Below are positions 56,701 to 64,000 of a DNA stretch of 64,000 bases, piece by piece. Numbering within the stretch: the stretch's first letter is position 1; each line of letters opens with the position of its first letter. A program made the position numbers and the translations under genes. The notes under the pieces are model-generated. The model searched no databases, was not told the origin of the DNA, and worked only from the letters and a program-made list of their open reading frames with translations. The stretch is from Acanthochromis polyacanthus (Eukaryota; Chordata; Actinopteri; Pomacentridae): NCBI RefSeq assembly GCF_021347895.1, contig NC_067120.1, forward strand, positions 21,065,361 to 21,129,360, given 5' to 3'.

Positions 56701-59700
56701 TCTTCCTAATGGCCTTGATGTGACCTTTGAGGTCACTGAGCTGAGACGTATGACAGGCAGCTACAACACCATGGTTGGAAACAATGAAGGAAGCATGGTA
56801 AGTGTCAGCATCAATACACTGGTTTATCAGTGTTGAAATGATCTACCTGAAAAGATAATTTCCATTTTTCTTCAGTGTTTTGCATTTGATGTTTTCCTTT
56901 AGTTTGGCTACTGCTAAATGCAAAATGACTGATAAACAAGCTCTGATCAGCTCTTTCACTTTCTGTAATCTCAGGTACTGGGCCTGAAGTTACCCAATGT
57001 ATTCGGTCGGGCAGAAAAACTGACATTCCAGTTTTCCTATGGTACGAAAGAGACGTCCTACGGGCTGTCCTTCTTCAAACCCCAACCAGGAAACTTTGAG
57101 CGCAAGTAAGATATGAACACCTTTATAAAATAAATTGGGTTTTTTGTTGTTTTTTTAGGTCTAATGAAATTGGTAAATGTATGTATGCTGAGCTGGAACA
57201 GGAACAATGCAGAAAAGCAATCATACAGTAGTAATTGCACCACACTCATGGCATGTCTGGGTGGTCTTGATTTGTTAAGTTGTCCTGGTATGGATGTGTC
57301 TCAATTCCCTCTGAGGGAACCTGTCAGATGTGCGGTCTTTATTTGCTACAACATATACGTCATTGTCCTGCCCTCATCAGTCATGTGGTAAAAGTGAATG
57401 CTTGTGCAGTAACTATGAATGGTTTATTTTGTAATTGCAGGCAAAATTGACAGTTTTTTTCTTGTCACTTTCAGCATCTCAGTCAATGTGTACAAAGTAA
57501 CAGGTCAGTTTCCATGGAGTTCACTGAGGGAGACAGATAGAGGTGTCTCTGCAGAACTGAGTGTAAGTACTTTATTGAACATGCTTGTTTCTTTCTTTTG
57601 AAGTGAAATAACAAATTTAGGGCACAGCTGATGGCAGTTGGTATTCTGCCTCAATCTGTTTGTTTGTGCTGTTGTGTGACTTTGGCGTTTTAACCAGTTA
57701 TGCAGCCCTGCTTCAAAGAAACCAATGTATCCCTTCAAGTTCTATTTTTCCATGAATGACAAAATGAGAAAACAAGAACCATAGCAGAAGCCATCAAAAC
57801 CTTCTCTCAGGTACCATGAAGTCCAGTTCTGAGCTTGTGTTTAGTTCAGAAGAGACAAATCATTTGGACTTTGTTTGACCAGTTGTCCTGCACTAGCATT
57901 TACTAATCTGTTATGGTGGGATAATATTTCCCTACTAGGAGCATTTCACAGAGTCATTGTTTGTAAGGAGACAACACCTTACAACACAGTGTATGCTGTA
58001 TACATGTTTACTGCATTAGATCTGTAATAAAACAAAAGTATCAAACTGGGGTCTAATTGCCATTTTTTTACCTGCAGTTCCCTGTGTGGAAGACCAACCA
58101 AACCCTGAAGTGGGAAGGAGTGTGGAGAGAGCTGGGCTGTTTGGCTCGCACTGCCTCTTTTGCCGTCCGAGAGGAGAGCGGTCATTCCCTCAAGTCCTCA
58201 CTTTCAGTATTTATCTTCTATTTTTTCGATTTAATATTTTTTCAGGAGCTATGAGATTTCTAATAAATACACTACAGCATAGTGGGTGGTGGTATGTGCC
58301 ATAATCATAAGCTACATCCTGCTATTGAACAAAACAAGAAGTGCTTTAAAATTACTGTGTAGTTTCATTAAGTTTTCTGTCTGACAGTTCATTGCAAAGC
58401 TGCTATTCTATGTCAAGTTTTTAAAGATTTTGAACAGCAAATTCCAGTAATATTATATGAAAGGTAGTGAATGTTGAATTGGAATTATCACATGGAATGC
58501 TGCTGATGGCCTGACAGTAGAAGTAAACCAGTATGTAGCTGTAGTTTTGTGAGTAATGTCACTTTGTATTTTAGCATGCTATGGTCATCGACACCAGAAA
58601 CTCCTCCATCCTTCCCAGGAGAGGAGGCCTGCTGAAGATTCATCAGGTTTGTTGTTCACCATGAAATCTGAGCTTTTTCAAATGCTCCTTAAAAACAATG
58701 CAACTCGTCTTGTACACAAGGTTCAAGTTCTGTGTTTGTGTAGGAACTTGCTGGTTACACTGGTGGAGACGCCAGCTTCCTAAAGGAGGACTTTGAGATC
58801 CAGCTCAACAAGTCTCTCTTCTGGGACTCAGTGAGATTTTGCATTTTACATTTCAGTCATTTAGTAAACCGTCTCAACTAAAGACACAGGTTAACTTTAA
58901 GTCGCTTGACCACAAATACATGCTAGATAGCATACACATATTGATTAATTTAAAAATAAAAATGTAATTGCAACCTTTTTCTGTCATGGTTTTAGATTGT
59001 TAATGTGTGATAATTAAGTGCTTGGCAAAGAAGTCAATTTATGTCCTGAGGCTATTGTACAAATAGCCTGTTAGCAGAAATGCTAACTGAACAACCACCA
59101 GAGTGATTTGTAGTATTCTTTTCCAAAGACATTATTGATTATGTGATTCTGTACACGCGTCAGCTTGACTAAATCCTTTGACCTTTCTCCTCCAGGTCCT
59201 TTCTGCTTCACTGTGGGGTGGTTTGCTTCTTCCTATTGGTGAGAAGCCAACAAGCATAGCAGACAGGTACAGAAATACAGTTCACCAGTACTGTTACCAG
59301 TATTGACCACACCAGATATGTTCAAAGTCTGTGCTACAGGGCATCAGGCAAAATCAAAACCAGTTGAGCCTGTTATTTTTTAGATTAATTTTATTTAGGT
59401 GTCCGTTTATCTACGTACTGACAAATTGGAAATTGTAAAGTCTGTCAAACTAGTAGTAGTGAGTAGTTCTCTTTTGCTCCAATTGATGTATTAAATATAA
59501 CTGGATTACAGTAACACTAAATGCAAAACGGATGATTCTTGGGAAGGTTGTGGCATCATTTTTCTATGAATTCTTTGTGGATTTATGAGTATTTATTTAC
59601 AGTGGACAATATAATACCATTAGAAAGGATATGTCAGAGAAGGAGTGTGATTTGTTTTGTAATGCAAATTGCAGCATTTGGGCACAACTATTGCTACTGA

Positions 59701-60936
59701 TACTGCTGACCATGTTGGTGAGCAGGCCAGATCAGCAGTCCAAATTTCAGTAACTGCTTTCAGTTGTTTCTATAATACAAGCATCTGCCTGTTTCTTTAG
59801 CCTAAAATGTTAACACTTCAGTGTGCCTCACAGTTTGGAAACCTCTAAACTAGACCATGTGGAGTCATAAAACCGATTTAAATGTTCAGAAACTGATAAC
59901 AGCATTGTTTGTTGTCCTCCTAGGTTCTATCTTGGCGGCCCCACCAGTATCAGGGGATTCAGTATGTACAGTATGGGCCCACAGAGTGAAGGTGAGACAT
60001 TACTTTGGCTATGCTGTTTAGTCACCAGCCTAAAGTTTGATAGTTAATTGAAAGGTTGTGTGGTGACATTACTGGCATGGCAGGTGACTATCTGGGAGGA
60101 GAGGCCTACTGGGCTGGAGGCCTCCACCTCTACACCCCTCTACCCTTCAGACCAGGCAGAGGGGGCTTTGGGGACCTCTTCAGAACACACTTCTTCCTCA
60201 ATGCCGGAAACCTTTGTAACCTCAACTATGGTGAGCAGCTGGAAACAGAATGAGCACCAATTCATGCTTTATGAACCAAATCATGACTAAATTCTGTTGA
60301 GTAGGATTGGATTAATCGGAATTCTTATCTTACTGATGCTATGTTTGAGAAAGGCCAAATTATAGCTGCAGACATCTGCAGATGCCTTTGTTTTCCATCT
60401 GGCAGAATTCATATATATGGTTTTACTTAGGTGAGGGGCCAAACGCACACTTGAAGAAACTGGCAGAATGCATCCGTTGGTCATATGGACTGGGTATTGT
60501 ACTGCGTTTGGGAAACATTGCCAGGCTGGAGCTCAATTACTGCATTCCCATGGGAGTCCAGAGTGGAGACAGGTTGGTTGATTATCTAGTGTTAGTTTGG
60601 ATGAATGTGACTTTTAAAAAGTAATTTTCTTGTAAGACATTTGAGTCATATTTAGACCCAGACCAACCAATCACATTCAGACTGACTGTGGGTTTCAGTG
60701 CAGTGTAACTCATACCTCTGTTTACATGTGTGGAATATATTCAAGAGCTTATCCACTCAAATGTAGTAAATTGCAGAGCAGTGTGAGAAATTGGTTCCAT
60801 TACGGTAAGAAAGTGAATTGTTTGACTTTTTCCTTTCTCTTTGCTTTACTTTGATGCTGATATCAAAAATATTCTCTGCTTTCCTTGCAGGATATGTGAT
60901 GGAGTCCAGTTTGGAGCAGGAATCAGATTCTTGTAA
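53046..60936 (+). CDS. samm50: SAM50, sorting and assembly machinery component 50
   Basis: Fifteen exons: 53046-53066, 54238-54348, 54697-54798, 55273-55360, 56691-56797, 56975-57105, 57475-57562, 58078-58206, 58575-58646, 58744-58830, 59196-59266, 59924-59991, 60084-60230, 60431-60572 and 60891-60936. They join in phase to 469 residues, the same length as human SAMM50. The N-terminus is acidic. A POTRA domain (about 45-125: [33 protein letters not shown]) precedes an Omp85-type 16-strand barrel. [13 protein letters not shown] is the conserved RGF loop motif, and the protein ends QFGAGIRFL, the last beta strand. It is the outer-membrane channel of the SAM complex, inserting beta-barrel proteins such as VDAC and TOM40, and part of the MICOS bridge. 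No disruption. AATAAA is at 61019. Confidence 0.96.
53746..53815. repeat. TA-rich microsatellite in samm50 intron 1
   Basis: Runs of TATA and GTATATATA units. Confidence 0.85.
54806..55200 (-). mobile_element. complete tRNA-derived SINE with 12-bp target-site duplication
   Basis: CATGTTAATACA at 54806-54817 recurs at 55189-55200. Read on the minus strand, the copy starts with a tRNA-like head (GTAGTTAGCACTTTCGCC as A box, GGTTCAAATCC as B box). It has a body containing CTTCCTCCCACAGTCC and ends in GGATGGATGG. It is inserted in samm50 intron 3, eight bases beyond the exon 3 end. Confidence 0.9.
55446..56480. mobile_element. old Tc1/mariner-like element in samm50 intron 4
   Basis: ctgaaaaaaaagtaaatgaacc (from 55446) is mirrored by gggttcaattactttttcc (to about 56474). 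The interior is about 1 kb, the size of a Tc1 element, with no open frame. Assignment is tentative. Confidence 0.45.
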
Positions 60937-61419
60937 AACCGCATTTCTTTAATGCCAGATGCATTTTATTGTAAGAGTAACAGGCTTGTACAGAATCATT
61001 GTAGCAACAAATTAGTTCAATAAAAATGTTTACACCGACCTTTTAATGTGTGTGTCTTGTTGTTAATTTACTGTGAAAGTCTGACCACTTCCTAAAGTCA
61101 AACTTTTTTTGTTGTAATTTTATATTGTGGAGGGTCCATTTCATAGCAGGACATTTGCAGCGATTACATAAATGTGCGTATGTATGCATCACAGGATGTG
61201 ATCTTTTCAATCAAAGTAGCGACCAAGACACAGGAACAGGTAGCGTAGTAACAATGAAAACACATTTCATTGTACCATAGCTGTCTCTAGTTGGATAAAT
61301 TACCATCATACATGGACCATGTGGAAATCATTAAAATAATTCAGATGTTGTGTCTATAGGTGAAGTTTTACTCCACAATACTTTGCAGCATCCTCCAGCA
61401 TAGTGAAATTCAGTACAGT

Positions 61420-61770
61420 GGAGTAGTGGTTAGCACTTTCGCCTTGCAGCAAGAAGATCCCCAGTTCAAATCCTGGCCTGGGCCTGGGATCTTTCTGCAT
61501 GGAGTTTGCATGTTCTCGCTGTGCATGCATGGGTTTTCTCCGGGCACTCCGGCTTCCTCCCACAGTCCAAAAATATGCTGAGGTTAACTGATTACTCTAA
61601 ATTGCCCGTAGGTGTGAATGTGAGTGTGATTGTGTGTCTGTATATGTAGCCCTGCGACAGACTGGCGACCTGTCCAGGGTGTCCCCTGCCTTCGCCCGAG
61701 TCAGCTGAGATAGGCTCCAGCACCCCCCGCGACCCTAGTGAGGATATAGCGGTGTATAGAGGATGGATAT
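61420..61770 (+). mobile_element. tRNA-derived SINE
   Basis: Same family as 54818-55188, in the opposite orientation. The head is gtagtggttagcactttcgcc with B box AGTTCAAATCC, and the tail is tatagaggatggat. No clear target-site duplication. Confidence 0.85.
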
Positions 61771-62262
61771 TTAGTCTTTGCCACATCAAGATTTTCAGCG
61801 GCCCCATGTGGCTACCCCAATGAAAAATTCCTGAATGTGCCCCTGGCTGCAAGATTAGAAGTAAAGTAGGGTTAAAGTAAATAGGATTTGTCAGGAAGAA
61901 CGGTCCTGTCAAAGTGACTTATTCAAAGTACTGAAATAAAGTCATAAATGACAAATCTCAGTTTGTGATTTTCAAAAAATTGTTTTACATTATAGGTTAT
62001 TAAGAGGAGATTGATGGGACATAATTCCAATTTTATATAATGTGATAAAAGGCAAATAAACTTGTCATCAGGTCTGCATGCTATCTGTCGATCTGACACA
62101 TTTTTGGAACACTGTCTCCACTACATTAGTCATCCACCAGAGGGCACTGTCAAGTTTATGTTTGTGTTCTGCTAGAATGATCATTACTATTTCATTACCA
62201 AATATAATTAATATTGTAGAGAGATCTTTATTAATCCCAAAGGAAATTCTTTAAAGACATTT

Positions 62263-62332
62263 TCCCTGTCTAGGAATCAAACCCGTGTTGTGATGGTGAG
62301 AGCACTGAATCGAAACCACGAGACACCAGGGA
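62263..62332 (-). pseudogene. tRNA-Glu(CUC)-like pseudogene or SINE head
   Basis: On the minus strand the 70 bases begin TCCCTGGTGTCTCGTGG, carry CTCTCAC (anticodon CTC) in the loop position, and continue ACGGGTTTGATTCC, ending CAGGGA. This follows tRNA-Glu closely. The acceptor stem pairs 6 of 7, but the anticodon and T stems have mismatches, so it is not a functional tRNA. The adjoining AATTTCCTTTGGGATTAATAAAG tail is a widespread fish repeat, suggesting a tRNA-Glu-derived SINE. Confidence 0.6.
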
Positions 62333-63024
62333 TTCTTTTCAATAATATTTTTCAGTCTTTATGGTGGAAAATGTAAAAATAAATAAATAGACTAAATATT
62401 AAACATCAATATTTGAATTAAACCCATTTTTTCAGTGCCTCACTAAATAAAAATAGAAGTGGAAGCTCACAGATTACCTGTCTCTCCACGGGAACATTCT
62501 AAATGTTCAATTGGTTGTTTAGATCATTTCTCCTGAAGCAACTTCATCTACAGCTGCTCAGTCTGACAGCATACAAACAACGTATTAATAACCAAAAAAA
62601 ATCGAATCTATGTGAATGTTATTAGTCTTCAGTGTGTTTAACTGTTCAACAGCTCTCCTGTGCTTCATGATGAACAGTCACTCAGATTATTTAGAATTGA
62701 GACAGAATAAGAGTCCTCAGGAAACATGGTTTGTATAATCAATACTTCATGAACCCCAAACTCTGATGGTTTGTATAACTGAATAATTCATGCGGACATC
62801 TGTTTAAAAATTTAGGATGTTCACGCAAAAACACTATGGATGCTGTCTGATATAGAGCTGGAGACAGAAAGTTCATTTCAGGAAATGAAAAATATGACCA
62901 TTTGAAACAAACTGTTACCTGTTTTAATACTATTTGAGGGGACTTCAAAAAGTTGTCAGCCTCACCAGAAAACTTAACAGGGGAAAGACTATTTTTGCAT
63001 TATTACATTCTATTTTTGCTCTAG

Positions 63025-63352
63025 TTTAAATTTGCAGTAGTTAAATGTTGCTTTGTGAAGTATTTAGACAGGGAATGAGCCTAAACAATGATCTTATGTT
63101 AGTTAACATGTCAAAGTTTAGAAACAACAAGGTCTGACACTCAGTCACTTCCAGACCGATAATCATTGTTTTGAACTCCGTCCACTCTGTAGGCAAAAGT
63201 ACAAAAATTAAGTTGTTCATCTGAAGTCTTGTCCTCCTTCAAATTTTAAATTTGCAGTAGTTAAATGTTGCTTTGTAAAGTATTTAGACTGGGAATGAGC
63301 CTAAACAATGATCTTATGTTAGTTAACGTGTCAAAGTTTAGAAACAAGGTCT
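63025..63352. repeat. tandem duplication, period 220 bp
   Basis: tttaaatttgcagtagttaaatgttgctttgt begins at 63025 and again at 63245. The copies match closely for about 110 bases, up to acaaggtct. The second unit is cut by the start of the Harbinger-like element at 63356. Confidence 0.85.
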
Positions 63353-63833
63353 TATGGCGCTGTCACACTCTAGCGTATAGAGCCAGCGTATGAGGAATGT
63401 ATGGACTTTTTGGGCATACGTTGACATACGCTGAAACACGCTAGGGGTACGCTGGAATACGTTTCTGGTACGCCGGGGTATGTCGGTGTACACTGATGTA
63501 CAAAAAATTTTTTGAACATGCACAAAAATTTTCAGCGTATGCCGACGTATGAATTTTACGCTCCTCATACGCTGAACACGCTAGAGGTACGCTGAAGGTA
63601 CGTTACTCATACGTCAAGTACGCTTCTCATACATTGAAATCCAGTGGGTCAGGAAACCTAGCGTTAGAGGAGTGTATAATGAACGTGTGTCTGACGTGTG
63701 TCTAACGAATGGCTAACGTTATGATGGTAGTTCTAACGACAGTCTAACGTACTCAACTTATGCCTAACGTGTTCTGAGCGTACAGCCAACTTATCCCATG
63801 CGTATTACATGCGTATTTCCAGCGTATGGGGGG

Positions 63834-63841
63834 TATATAAA
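63834..63841 (+). promoter_or_regulatory. TATA box of the Harbinger-like element
   Basis: TATATAAA lies 47 bases before the ATG at 63888, with a possible initiator (tcagttt) about 25-30 bases downstream. Confidence 0.65.
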
Positions 63842-63887
63842 GTCTCACATTTCCAAATCTGTATCAGTTTGTACCAGCAGTTCAGAG

Positions 63888-64000
63888 ATGGAGGTTGCTG
63901 TGCTGCAACATCACCAAGATTTGTTACAGTTGGCAGTTGAGTATGCTAGACACAGAAGAAGAAGGCGTAGAATGAGACGTGCAATCTGGGTGAAACCTTG
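63888..64000 (+). CDS. N-terminus of a probable Harbinger transposase (partial)
   Basis: From ATG at 63888 the frame is open to the window edge: MEVAVLQHHQDLLQLAVEY, then an Arg-rich run and RRAIWVKP. The R-rich stretch followed by W-V-x-P is the usual N-terminus of PIF/Harbinger transposases, where it precedes the catalytic domain by about 100 residues. Only 37 codons are visible, so the call depends on the context. Confidence 0.5.
   Translation, partial: MEVAVLQHHQDLLQLAVEYARHRRRRRRMRRAIWVKP

Larger units (their letters stand above)
60937..63024. other. region downstream of samm50
   Basis: It contains the samm50 3' UTR with AATAAA at 61019, a SINE at 61420-61770 and a tRNA-Glu-like repeat at 62263-62332. 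Otherwise it is AT-rich with no recognised gene. Confidence 0.5.
63356..64000 (+). mobile_element. 5' part of a PIF/Harbinger-like transposon (runs off the window)
   Basis: It opens GGCGCTGTCACACTCTAGCG. Next comes a subterminal block (63370-63640) with at least eleven copies of TACGCT/AGCGTA in both orientations. A second block (63657-63775) is rich in CTAACG, then a TATA box, then an ORF with an Arg-rich start. Dense short inverted and direct repeats before a transposase frame are typical of Harbinger. The right end is outside the window. Confidence 0.65.

Noticed and set aside
62263..62332. Functional tRNA-Glu gene
   Set aside because: Mismatches in the anticodon and T stems and an adjoining SINE-type tail argue for a pseudogene.
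63370..63775. CRISPR-like spacing of short repeats
   Set aside because: Repeats are 6-7 bases, in both orientations and irregularly spaced, in a eukaryotic genome; better explained as transposon subterminal repeats.

Overview
The window is vertebrate nuclear DNA, most likely from a percomorph-type teleost. The evidence is intron-rich genes with GT-AG junctions, two adjacent thymine-DNA glycosylase genes, a tandem pair of patatin-like phospholipase genes next to samm50, and a dense load of fish-type repeats: Tc1/mariner, hAT and PIF/Harbinger elements, tRNA-derived SINEs and an RNase H-bearing LINE. All calls are by eye from translation and splice signals; no database search was run.

Layout. 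1-3176 is repeat debris: a 5'-truncated L1-like copy with target-site duplications, a decayed ORF with a cysteine-rich CXC-like tail, and a 203-bp tandem duplication. 3177-3332 (-) is a single first exon of a 2-oxoglutarate/Fe(II) oxygenase-like gene whose upstream side is occupied by a 707-bp MITE and then a nearly complete 4.7-kb I/Nimb-like LINE (4080-8842, -). 9055-15757 (+) is a complete nine-exon pnpla2/3-type lipase gene. 18112-27792 (+) is a second tandem copy with intact exons 1-6, a probable last exon and no recognisable exons 7-8; its third intron holds a nest of transposons inside one another. 30531-34839 and 38219-42535 (both -) are two complete nine-exon tdg genes separated by a hAT element that carries a CGGBP1-like zinc-finger ORF. 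45274-47094 (+) is uqcc6/brawnin with a Tc1 copy in its intron. A PIF/Harbinger remnant (48095-49624) follows, then efcab10 (50456-52380, +) and the complete 15-exon samm50 (53046-60936, +). The right edge (63356-64000) is the 5' part of another Harbinger-like element with a repeat-rich subterminal region, a TATA box and the start of an ORF.

Functions. The two PNPLA proteins should act on lipid-droplet glycerolipids; both keep the Ser47/Asp166 dyad, but copy 2 has lost an oxyanion-loop glycine. Both TDG proteins keep the catalytic Asn motif, but copy 1 has replaced the conserved HHY segment behind it with R-W-F. Brawnin (complex III assembly) and SAMM50 (outer-membrane beta-barrel assembly) are mitochondrial; EFCAB10 is a small protein with an RIIa-like fold, probably ciliary. 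PNPLA3-SAMM50 linkage matches human 22q13, and TDG-UQCC6 matches human 12q23, so the window seems to keep a linkage that is split in mammals.
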